Source: Desulfurellales bacterium
Lineage (GTDB): Bacteria; Campylobacterota_A; Desulfurellia; Desulfurellales; Hippeaceae
Assembly (NCBI GenBank): GCA_027035885.1
Contig: JALVTR010000085.1
Location: 1 to 34,571 of the forward strand
Reading direction: 5' to 3'
DNA length: 34,571 bases
In this document: one piece after another, positions 5,957-11,301 of the stretch
Numbering within the stretch: the stretch's first letter is position 1
Layout: each line of letters starts with the position of its first letter
Program-made: the position numbers and the translations under genes
Notes under the pieces: generated by a model
The model's input: the letters and a program-made list of their open reading frames with translations, nothing else
What the model was told of the DNA's origin: nothing
Database searches by the model: none

Positions 5957-6957
5957 AATGCCACCTCGTCAATGTTCAACGCCCTATGTTCCATGTCCTT
6001 TGCCTCGTTAAGGTAACTATCGCAGTGGCTCGCGGCAAACAACGTTTCTGGTCGCAAAAAACGCTTCATTTCCGGGTCCCTCAACCACTGTTGTGTTTTA
6101 ACGTCAATAACTTGTTTTAACTCATCTACTGTAAAACCTTCAGCTAACCTTGCTATAATGTATCTCTGAGTAGCTTTAGTTGTGTATTTAAACTTTTTGC
6201 CGGTCATAGAATTGAGATGGTCTATAACTTGCTTAACTTCAGATGTGTAATCAGTGGTCTTCTTTTTCCTGTGCTGCGAAAGCGAACTACTGGAGTCAAT
6301 ATCCTCGTGTAGCGTAGCGGTAGAGGATATTGTTGTTTCAGTAGTGTTTGTCCCTTTGTCATACTCAAGGGTATCCCTTTGTCTTACAATAGGATACCCT
6401 TTTGTCTTACAATAGGATATCTTTTCTATTTCAGTAGAAGAAGTTTTCGTTGATCCTTCAAGCGAGGTCGATATACCGCTTGTCGGTATATCGTTACCGA
6501 AGCTTGAGGTATCAACGAAAGGGTGGTGGGTGGGGTTAGTAAGGGCGTTATTGTGCGCTCCGCGAGATAATTCTTTTTTCTTTTTTACTATATCTTTATT
6601 ACTATATTCTTTATTACTAAGGGTGTCATAGTTTTCCGACATTCGTTTATCCGACATCCGATTTTCCGACAATGGTTTTTCGTATAAAATGTGATTATAT
6701 CCATTCCATTTTCCTTTCTCGTCTTTTAATGCAACCCTTGTAAGGAGTCTATGTTTTTCCAATTCTCTAATAGCTTCTCTAATAGCCGATTTACCCTCTT
6801 TCATTTGTTTTGATATTCGTTCAATACTAAATCGCCATCCATCTGGTTTGCTTTGCATATAAACCCATAATCCTTTTGCTTTCAAGGATAATTTTGGGTT
6901 GTTTAGAATTTCTGTTGGTATTTGTCCATACCTGCGTGCAATAAAAAGTTTACTCAT
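5953..6957 (-). CDS. Replication initiator-like protein: winged helix plus phage C-terminal domain (TIGR02220/PF09524)
   Basis: This is a 334-aa protein. Residues 1-95 form a winged-helix domain (...LSLKAKGLWVYMQSKPDGW...). Residues about 98-112 hold a five-residue repeat (SENRM-SDKRM-SENYD). Residues about 115-240 are a Ser/Thr-rich low-complexity linker. Residues about 245-325 match the conserved phage C-terminal domain (VIDHLNSMTGKKFKYT ... LRPETLFAA). Such proteins sit in phage replication modules and are likened to DnaD or lambda O. The DNA encoding the linker carries iterons and inverted repeats (6297-6520), so the gene probably contains the origin it binds. GGAGG precedes the ATG. Confidence 0.82.
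   Translation of the reverse strand: MSKLFIARRYGQIPTEILNNPKLSLKAKGLWVYMQSKPDGWRFSIERISKQMKEGKSAIREAIRELEKHRLLTRVALKDEKGKWNGYNHILYEKPLSENRMSDKRMSENYDTLSNKEYSNKDIVKKKKELSRGAHNNALTNPTHHPFVDTSSFGNDIPTSGISTSLEGSTKTSSTEIEKISYCKTKGYPIVRQRDTLEYDKGTNTTETTISSTATLHEDIDSSSSLSQHRKKKTTDYTSEVKQVIDHLNSMTGKKFKYTTKATQRYIIARLAEGFTVDELKQVIDVKTQQWLRDPEMKRFLRPETLFAASHCDSYLNEAKDMEHRALNIDEVAL
6297..6332. repeat. Inverted repeat IR1 in the initiator gene
   Basis: The perfect 10-bp arms CAATATCCTC (6297-6306) and GAGGATATTG (6323-6332) are separated by 16 bases. This is the outermost of three inverted repeats in the linker-coding segment. It has no role in protein structure that I can see, so a DNA- or RNA-level function is likely. 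Confidence 0.75.
6355..6423. repeat. Three tandem 23-bp iterons
   Basis: Copies begin with TTTGTC at 6355, 6378 and 6401, an exact 23-bp period. Copies 2 and 3 share 19 identical bases (6378-6396 and 6401-6419); copy 1 is degenerate. Because 23 is not a multiple of three, each copy is translated in a different frame. The conservation is therefore in DNA, not protein, as expected for initiator-binding iterons of a replication origin. Confidence 0.75.
6367..6401. repeat. Inverted repeat IR2 spanning two iterons
   Basis: The perfect 10-bp arms AAGGGTATCC (6367-6376) and GGATACCCTT (6392-6401) flank a 15-base loop. The arms coincide with the ends of iterons 1 and 2, so the iterons are also arranged as a palindrome. 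Confidence 0.75.
6445..6520. repeat. Large nested inverted repeat IR3 (76 bp)
   Basis: The outer 10-bp arms TTTCGTTGAT (6445-6454) and ATCAACGAAA (6511-6520), middle 6-bp arms TCAAGC (6458-6463) and GCTTGA (6502-6507), and inner 10-bp arms CGATATACCG (6469-6478) and CGGTATATCG (6484-6493) are nested around a 5-base loop. The element could extrude as a cruciform or fold in single strands, like a phage or plasmid primase-recognition or origin hairpin. Confidence 0.8.
6571..6620. other. AT-rich tract beside the iterons, candidate unwinding element
   Basis: About 50 bases consist almost wholly of A and T, with a tandem 'TTTATTACTATA'-like repeat around 6594-6617, immediately beside the inverted repeats and still within the initiator gene. 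Many origins pair iterons with such an easily melted tract. Assignment is by position only. Confidence 0.45.
6635..6670. repeat. 15-bp in-frame direct repeats (TCCGAC at 6635, 6650, 6665)
   Basis: Three TCCGAC boxes recur with a period of exactly 15 bases. Here the period is a multiple of three and encodes a five-residue protein repeat (SENRM/SDKRM/SENYD), so selection could act on protein, DNA or both. Confidence 0.55.
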
Positions 6958-7070
6958 ACAAGCCTCCTACTTGTGCTTTAATTTGAATAGTTTAAATATA
7001 AAATCGGTGAATTTGTAATGATTTGGGTAACATAACCCTTGACAAAAGGTGAAAATAGACTTAAGATTCA

Positions 7071-7247
7071 TTAGTCGTCTTCTTGGTTGATTTCATCAAC
7101 CAGAACGCTGACGGTTATCCAATGTAACCCAAGGGCGTTTGCGCAATCCCTTTTAGTTGCTCTTGGGTTCTTCTCAAAAAAATCCCTTACCATTTTTTTG
7201 TGCATTTCCTTTCTTGCCGTTCTTCCATCCACTGGCCTAATCTTCAT
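7071..7247 (-). CDS. Small helix-turn-helix DNA-binding protein, 58 aa
   Basis: The frame has GGAGGTG six bases before its ATG and its own promoter at 7281-7308. The 58-aa product begins MKIRPVDGRTARKEMHKK. Residues about 30-52 (ATKRDCANALGLHWITVSVL) form a clear helix-turn-helix with the pattern of resolvase or AsnC-like HTHs. It is probably a regulator of phage transcription, or a partner of the initiator gene that follows 114 bases downstream. The start is well supported. The target is unknown; a shared ATAAGTAT box near three promoters is one candidate. Confidence 0.7.
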   Translation of the reverse strand: MKIRPVDGRTARKEMHKKMVRDFFEKNPRATKRDCANALGLHWITVSVLVDEINQEDD

Positions 7248-7280
7248 CTTACACCTCCCACATTTAATTTCTTACTAATA

Positions 7281-7308
7281 AGTATATGTATTTTTTTTAA
7301 AAAGTCAA
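7281..7308 (-). promoter_or_regulatory. Minus-strand promoter for the HTH/replication operon
   Basis: The -35 TTGACT (7303-7308) and -10 TATACT (7281-7286) are separated by 16 bases, reading leftward. Start of transcription would be near 7274, about 27 bases before the HTH gene. A- and T-rich runs lie upstream. It should drive 7247 down to the replication genes. Confidence 0.7.
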
Positions 7309-7409
7309 GGTTAAAAATCATTTTTTTGTTATTTTTTTTATTTGCTCTCTATGCTTCGTTTTATGCTTTCTACGCTTAAAGTCATTTGAATTCGATGAAT
7401 TAGTCGAGA

Positions 7410-7438
7410 TAAGCCCGTATCGTGGCTCTACGGGCTTA
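7410..7438. repeat. Strong 10-bp stem-loop downstream of 7471-7854
   Basis: The arms TAAGCCCGTA (7410-7419) and TACGGGCTTA (7429-7438) pair perfectly around a 9-base loop. Neither strand has a following T-run, so it is not a classical intrinsic terminator. It could stabilise the 3' end of the upstream transcript, act with Rho, or bind a protein. Confidence 0.6.
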
Positions 7439-7470
7439 AAACAAGGCATACAGAATGTTTGAGACATTTC

Positions 7471-7854
7471 TTAAGACTTCTTTTTCCTAAAGTTCATTAA
7501 TCCAACTATAAAAACACTGTTGATAGTAAGTTTACACATAGGCAACCATGCCCTATAAAGTTGAATATATCTATCCCAATGTTGTTCTGGAGATAGATAC
7601 ATTTTTAAGTAAACGCTTTTTGGTGTTTTTCTGATAACTTGAAGCACGTTTTGACAAAAGAATGCTTTTTCGTTGTCGCTTTTTTTTCTCTCCAGAATAT
7701 CCAGTCCTCTCTCAAAAATTCTGTGTGTGTTGTATGTCGAATCCAACCATCCGTATTGTTTTCGTAAAGACTGTATTTGTTGATACATCTTTTCTGTAAC
7801 TCTCAATAGCTTTTCCATTGAAAGTTCTTTTCTAAGCGGATTGGGTCTTCTCAT
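7471..7854 (-). CDS. Hypothetical protein, 127 aa
   Basis: GGAGGG precedes the ATG. The product is basic and largely helical (MRRPNPLRKELSMEKLLRVTE...) with a Trp/Tyr-rich C-terminal part. No family is recognised. Last gene of the ERF operon, nine bases after the OB-fold gene. Confidence 0.6.
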   Translation of the reverse strand: MRRPNPLRKELSMEKLLRVTEKMYQQIQSLRKQYGWLDSTYNTHRIFERGLDILERKKSDNEKAFFCQNVLQVIRKTPKSVYLKMYLSPEQHWDRYIQLYRAWLPMCKLTINSVFIVGLMNFRKKKS

Positions 7855-7862
7855 ATGCCCTC

Positions 7863-8141
7863 CTAAAATGGATTGTCGCTTGGTTCTTCGCCAAACACTT
7901 GAAGCACTTTTCGAACTGTTACCTTTGGATACCCCTTGTAAAACTCAAACACTCCCTCCACATGGATTATACCCACTAAGTTTTTAATAAAGTCTGGATT
8001 CCAAACAATGCATGATAATTTCCCTTGATCGTCTAAGTCTTTTAGATAGAACGTTGCGTATTTTTTACCGTTTTTGCTTGTGTTCTCTTTGACATCTGTT
8101 ACTTCGCCAGTAAAAGTGATAAGATTAAAAGATTCTTTCAT
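7863..8141 (-). CDS. OB-fold single-strand nucleic-acid-binding protein
   Basis: This 92-aa protein has the layout of a small OB-fold: ITFTGEVTDVKENTSKNGKK (strand, loop), YATFYLKD, LSCIVWNP, VEGVFEFYKGYPKVTVRKV. This is the pattern of the SSB/tRNA-anticodon-type OB domain. It likely coats single-stranded DNA during recombination or replication, working with the ERF annealing protein and nuclease of the same operon. Its start overlaps the nuclease gene by 17 bases. It is shorter than bacterial SSB, and its acidic tail (EEPSDNPF) is like the SSB C-terminal interaction peptide. Confidence 0.75.
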   Translation of the reverse strand: MKESFNLITFTGEVTDVKENTSKNGKKYATFYLKDLDDQGKLSCIVWNPDFIKNLVGIIHVEGVFEFYKGYPKVTVRKVLQVFGEEPSDNPF

Positions 8142-9315
8142 CGAAAACCCCCTTTAAATTTTTGTAGTCTATTTTTACTATTTTGCCATTAGCATGTTTT
8201 TCTCTATTGTAAGCTATATAATCGGGCATTAGAGGAACGGCATAGAGTAACTCTAATATATCGTTTTTTAGGTTTTCTGATTGCAGGTAGTCTATATATA
8301 AGACTATTTCTCTTTGGAATCCGACTGTTCTCACAAATGCGTAGCCGTTTGATAGCTTGTAAAATTCGCAGTTTTTTTTGTAAGTATTAAACTGCATATC
8401 GTTTAGCTTTAATTCATTTCTGTATGTATCAGGGTTTGCTTGCATAAAAACCTCCTTATACTGCGGGTTAAGCCTTATTGGACAAATAGAGGAAGCATCG
8501 CAGTAGTCCACGCACTTGCTTACGGACGGTCTTTCCTCAACGTAATGCTTGCCGTCCTTTGGCATGTTTTCTATTGCGTCCTCAAGAGAGTCGTATAGCT
8601 TGATTGCCGATTTTCTGCCCTGTTTCATAACGGCAAACTTTTCATCGTTTGCGAGCCGTTCCTTTTTGGTGCAGAAAACTTTTGTTGTCAGATCCTCATC
8701 GCTCAACGACTGCATAAACAGGTGTCTTTTAATGCGGTCCAAAACATATTCCTCTATTTTTTTGTTGTCCCACGCTGGTATTTTGACCTCTTTGAACGCT
8801 ATTTGCGGATAATCCTTGTTTCTTTTAGCCTCCTGCAAGGTGTAATCGTCTATAAATGCCCATACCAATAAATCTGGTTCAAAAGGTTTGTAAAGAAATT
8901 CGGTAAGCCATTTGTATAAATTTAGCTGCGTTTCCCAATCACTATAGTCTTTAAAAATAAATTTCCAATGCTTGGTTGTTTTGTAGTCAACGATTTTATC
9001 TTCTAACAGAATGTCGGCAACTCCCCTAATTGTGTATTCAACGCCGTTGTATTCGATTTTTCGCTCAACAAACTGTTCGGTTAGTAGCTGAGGCGTTTTC
9101 TGCTGAAAATAATTGTGAAGAAGATTACCCTTGAATCGGCTTAACAGTGCAGAATAGTCTATGACTACATCAAAGCGCCTCAGCAATTCCCTTTTTTGAG
9201 GCGCTCCGATTAAATCTGTAACGCTGAATGCGTTTTCCGTGTATTTTTTTTCGTAAGGAACTAAAACATTGACGATTTCCTCTGGAATATTAAAATTATT
9301 GGTATATTTAATCAT
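8125..9315 (-). CDS. RecB/Cas4-family PD-(D/E)XK nuclease with possible Fe-S cysteines
   Basis: This 396-aa nuclease probably resects DNA ends to feed the ERF annealing protein. RecB-family motifs occur in order: GNLLH (63-67), Glu84, GVAD (98-101), DYKT (110-113) and QLNLY (130-134). Four cysteines at 215, 268, 272 and 278 (the last three spaced C-x3-C-x5-C) recall the 4Fe-4S staple of AddB and Cas4, though the first Cys is placed differently. Residues about 290-396 form an extra domain I do not recognise. GGGGAG precedes the ATG. Confidence 0.82.
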   Translation of the reverse strand: MIKYTNNFNIPEEIVNVLVPYEKKYTENAFSVTDLIGAPQKRELLRRFDVVIDYSALLSRFKGNLLHNYFQQKTPQLLTEQFVERKIEYNGVEYTIRGVADILLEDKIVDYKTTKHWKFIFKDYSDWETQLNLYKWLTEFLYKPFEPDLLVWAFIDDYTLQEAKRNKDYPQIAFKEVKIPAWDNKKIEEYVLDRIKRHLFMQSLSDEDLTTKVFCTKKERLANDEKFAVMKQGRKSAIKLYDSLEDAIENMPKDGKHYVEERPSVSKCVDYCDASSICPIRLNPQYKEVFMQANPDTYRNELKLNDMQFNTYKKNCEFYKLSNGYAFVRTVGFQREIVLYIDYLQSENLKNDILELLYAVPLMPDYIAYNREKHANGKIVKIDYKNLKGVFDERIF

Positions 9316-9841
9316 CGCTTCTCCCCTCTGGATAGTTTTTTTCCTCGATTATCCATTTTTTACCACATGCTGGGCAGTATTCCATTACGACTGTTTTGTA
9401 GTGATGGCACACTGGAGCGCCGATTTTTTCTCTCACAAACTGTTTTATCTGGTTTTCGGTTGAATGTTCTGATATTTCGAGCAGTTCTTTTTTGTCTTCT
9501 GGTTGAGGAAGTTTTTTTAGCGATTCTCCCACCAAAATTAGCTTGTTTAGAGATAGGTTTGTGTTCATAATGTTTTTAATGTTTATGTCTTTGTCTTTTA
9601 GGTAAAGTTTAGCCGCTCTCATGTGCCTTTGTGCTGTGTATTTGGATATCCCCACTTCCTGTAGGTAGTCTTCAAACTTGTTGATATGGTTGCCGTATAG
9701 CCTATATTTTTCGTTTTCTTTTGCTTGAAGTAGCAGAATGCCTAATTTTAAGTGAGAGGCAACGATGGTGTCCTTGATTTCCATGATTTCCTGAGTGATT
9801 TTCCAAATTTCGTTGATTTCTTTTTCCCTAACTTCGTTCAT
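9308..9841 (-). CDS. DUF3102-like phage protein with C-terminal zinc motif
   Basis: This is a 177-aa protein. Residues about 25-100 follow the DUF3102 pattern (LGILLLQAKEN ... FEDYLQEVGISKYTAQRHMRAA), a domain common in phage and plasmid recombination or partition regions. Residues about 144-162 (CHHYKTVVMEYCPACGKKW) form a likely zinc ribbon. The biochemical role of the family is not established. It lies between ERF and the nuclease with short overlaps, so a recombination role is the best guess. Confidence 0.65.
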   Translation of the reverse strand: MNEVREKEINEIWKITQEIMEIKDTIVASHLKLGILLLQAKENEKYRLYGNHINKFEDYLQEVGISKYTAQRHMRAAKLYLKDKDINIKNIMNTNLSLNKLILVGESLKKLPQPEDKKELLEISEHSTENQIKQFVREKIGAPVCHHYKTVVMEYCPACGKKWIIEEKNYPEGRSDD

Positions 9842-10492
9842 TTAACCTCCTATTTTCTTTACATATTTGTTTGATTTGTCAGAGAATACAAAACCTTCTT
9901 TTAACAGTCGCGCCTCAGTTAGTTCATCTACATCTGAGGTAACGCCTACCCATGTTGATCCTTTGTAAAGCTTTTCCTCGTATGTGAGTTTGAGTTTTTT
10001 AAGCAGGTTGATTATTTCGTCATGCTCTTTTCGCTGCTTGTCTTCTGCTTTTTGCGTAGCTTTTGGTTGTGTTTTCGTTTGCGGCGGATTTTTGGGTGTG
10101 TTTTTTTCGGCGGCATCCGTGTCTTCCTCAGATGAGATGCCTGCTATTGCCGAGATAGCGTAACGCCTTGCGTATGTTATTCCAGCTCCAGCGTTCTGTG
10201 CGTCATTAGTTCCTTTCAATGAAATTGAAGGGATAATCGTTAAATACTCGATCCATTCTCCTGAAGTGTGGATAAGTAGCGTTTTGACTGATATTCCTTT
10301 TTCCGTTGCGGTAACTTCCTGTGTAAAACTTAGGCCGTGTTTTGAGAACACGGTTCGGACTTCGGCTAATACACTTGACAAATCGGCGTATTTGTAGCCG
10401 TAAGCCTCTTTTGTTTTAATTGTGTCCTTAATCTCGCCTTGTGCTGAACCAAGTGCTGACGCCAACTCCGAAATTTTCTCACTTCGTTTCAT
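9842..10492 (-). CDS. erf: ERF-family single-strand annealing recombinase
   Basis: This 216-aa protein is of the ERF superfamily, a phage recombinase that anneals complementary strands. It contains YKYADL (33-38) followed by GLSFTQEV, and the hallmark GAGITYARRYAI at 102-113. A low-complexity Lys/Pro/Thr linker (about 128-155) and a small C-terminal domain follow, as is usual. First gene of the leftward operon, with AAGGAGG before its ATG and a near-consensus promoter 30 bases upstream. It would circularise or repair phage DNA. Confidence 0.88.
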   Translation of the reverse strand: MKRSEKISELASALGSAQGEIKDTIKTKEAYGYKYADLSSVLAEVRTVFSKHGLSFTQEVTATEKGISVKTLLIHTSGEWIEYLTIIPSISLKGTNDAQNAGAGITYARRYAISAIAGISSEEDTDAAEKNTPKNPPQTKTQPKATQKAEDKQRKEHDEIINLLKKLKLTYEEKLYKGSTWVGVTSDVDELTEARLLKEGFVFSDKSNKYVKKIGG

Positions 10493-10522
10493 ACAAACCT
10501 CCTTAAACTTCTTAATACTTAT

Positions 10523-10550
10523 ATTTTAATCCAAAAAAATAAAATGTCAA
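10523..10550 (-). promoter_or_regulatory. Early leftward promoter upstream of the ERF gene
   Basis: The -35 TTGACA (10545-10550) and -10 TAAAAT (10523-10528) have a 16-base spacer and read leftward; transcription would start near 10516, about 24 bases before the ERF start codon. An ATAAGTAT box overlaps the start site. Confidence 0.75.
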
Positions 10551-10568
10551 GTATAAAATAGGTAAAGA

Positions 10569-10606
10569 GGAAATAAAAAAAGCGGACTCCGTTAAGAATC
10601 CGCTTT
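10569..10606 (-). terminator. Rho-independent terminator ending the 10.6-10.9 kb RNA
   Basis: The arms AAAGCGGA (10579-10586) and TCCGCTTT (10599-10606) pair perfectly around a 12-base loop. On the minus strand they are followed by a T-rich run (TTTTTTATTT). The orientation terminates leftward transcripts coming from about 10902, upstream of the ERF promoter. Confidence 0.85.
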
Positions 10607-10719
10607 GACGTATAGCCCCGGTGAAGGCAAAGGGCCGAACAGCTTTGCCTTACCTACGTCATCTATAGTATATGCATTTTATTTTAAATTTCAAGTGTCC
10701 GTGTAAGATTTTGATTTGG

Positions 10720-10782
10720 ACATGGTGGCGCCTGTCAGCCAAAACAGAATATTTTGGCCCAGGCCACCCCACATGGTGGCGC
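10720..10782 (-). repeat. Duplicated 12-mer competing for one partner: possible bistable hairpin
   Basis: The 12-mer ACATGGTGGCGC occurs at 10720-10731 and 10771-10782. GGTGGC in either copy (10724-10729 or 10775-10780) can pair with the single GCCACC at 10763-10768. One option gives a compact 6-bp hairpin with a 6-base loop. The other gives a longer stem that also contains the 7-bp helix 10738-10744/10752-10758. The two are mutually exclusive. Confidence 0.7.
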
Positions 10783-10908
10783 TCTTTCACCGGGGCTATT
10801 TATTTTTTCTCGCTCCCCCTGTTCGGCCACGAGACGTTCGGTTAGGATGATATGCGTGGTGCAGTTACCTTGTGAGTGGAATCGAAAACAACTCCAAGGC
10901 CTAATAAT

Positions 10909-10936
10909 ACAATATTCCAAAATTGGATTTTGTCAA
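10909..10936 (-). promoter_or_regulatory. Leftward promoter of the structured RNA
   Basis: The -35 TTGACA (10931-10936) and -10 TATTGT (10909-10914) have a 16-base spacer. The start would be near 10902. The spacer contains a small inverted repeat, TCCAA-AA-TTGGA. It is back to back with the late promoter. Confidence 0.65.
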
Positions 10937-10940
10937 GTGT

Positions 10941-10960
10941 GATAATTCATAAAAATTATC
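10941..10960. promoter_or_regulatory. Palindrome between back-to-back promoters, candidate operator
   Basis: The arms GATAATT (10941-10947) and AATTATC (10954-10960) pair around six bases. The element lies between the divergent -35 boxes at 10931-10936 and 10968-10973, so a bound protein could regulate both the RNA and the late operon. It is AT-rich, so chance cannot be excluded. Confidence 0.45.
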
Positions 10961-10967
10961 TTATTAC

Positions 10968-10995
10968 TTGACTTTTTAAGAATAAGTATTATAAT
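10968..10995 (+). promoter_or_regulatory. Late rightward promoter
   Basis: The -35 TTGACT (10968-10973) and a perfect -10 TATAAT (10990-10995) have a 16-base spacer. Predicted start near 11002 coincides with the first base of the first late gene's ATG, so the transcript may be leaderless. An ATAAGTAT box overlaps the spacer and -10. Confidence 0.78.
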
Positions 10996-11001
10996 TTAAA
11001 T

Positions 11002-11301
11002 ATGGAAGTTAGTATTAGCAAAAAAATATACGACTGGATAGACAAAAAAGGTGAGGCAGCCGATAAAATGGTTAGAGATTATAATGAAAGAAGGCAGAAT
11101 ATCGCTAATTTTAACGCACAGATGAGTGTTGAAGAAGAAAAAATGTTGCGAAAAATGTCTTCTTCCGAACGTGCTAAATATTTAAAAGCTAAAAAAGAGA
11201 TTTCTCTTACACCGGGTTTTAAATCTACAAAAGAGATGGAAGCAATGGGGGTAAAAGTAAATTTATTGCCAATTTACGAAAAGTTTAGGAATATGAAATG
11301 A
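11002..11301 (+). CDS. First late gene, 99-aa basic helical protein, possibly leaderless
   Basis: The 99-aa frame starts at 11002 without any Shine-Dalgarno sequence; the promoter's -10 ends six bases upstream. A shorter start at 11068, with AAGGTGAGG eleven bases before it, is possible. The protein is Lys/Glu-rich and helical, then has a segment LTPGFKSTKEMEAMGVK. It overlaps the portal start by ATGA. The position before the portal could suit a head-assembly or small terminase role, but nothing in the sequence proves it. Confidence 0.6.
   Translation: MEVSISKKIYDWIDKKGEAADKMVRDYNERRQNIANFNAQMSVEEEKMLRKMSSSERAKYLKAKKEISLTPGFKSTKEMEAMGVKVNLLPIYEKFRNMK

Larger units (their letters stand above)
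7248..7470. other. Intergenic region (223 nt) between the two early sub-operons
   Basis: It holds the promoter at 7281-7308, a poly-T/poly-A rich stretch (7315-7342), three TAYGCTT boxes (7350-7356, 7362-7368, 7371-7377) and a strong hairpin at 7410-7438. I see no gene in it. Confidence 0.6.
10569..10902 (-). ncRNA. Highly structured non-coding RNA with complementary loops, family not recognised
   Basis: The element is bounded by a promoter (10909-10936) and terminator (10569-10606), giving about 330 nt. GC-rich helices stand out in an AT-rich genome. Predicted elements, 5' to 3' on the minus strand: a hairpin (10868-10872 with 10895-10899, extended inside by GAGT/ACTC); a 5-bp hairpin (10808-10812/10830-10834) whose loop holds CTGTTCGGCC (plus strand, 10819-10828); helix strand 10786-10799; two alternative hairpins using 10763-10768; a hairpin at 10696-10722; and a 7-9 bp hairpin (10626-10632/10643-10649) whose 10-nt loop (10633-10642) is the exact complement of 10819-10828. 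Finally 10612-10625 pairs over 14 bp with 10786-10799. The short frames inside look like shadows. It is not obviously tmRNA, 6S or RNase P. Confidence 0.7.

Noticed and set aside
6355-6423. CRISPR array
   Set aside because: Three directly abutting 23-bp repeats without spacers, inside a coding frame; iterons fit better.
7039-7066. Rightward promoter starting TTGACA at about 7039
   Set aside because: The matching -10 (TTAAGA) is poor and there is no rightward gene; a chance -35.
7410-7438. Intrinsic terminator
   Set aside because: The stem is perfect, but no T-run follows on either strand; listed as a stem-loop only.
10861-10902. tRNA or tmRNA T-arm (TTCGATTCC followed by CACTC and later ACCA, minus strand)
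   Set aside because: The arm does not close with correct spacing, no acceptor or anticodon stem fits, and no tag-peptide frame ending in Ala-Ala is visible.
10735-10942. Overlapping short ORFs on both strands in the control region as genes
   Set aside because: They have no good ribosome binding sites, odd composition, and coincide with paired RNA elements; the dense hairpins explain the lack of stops better.
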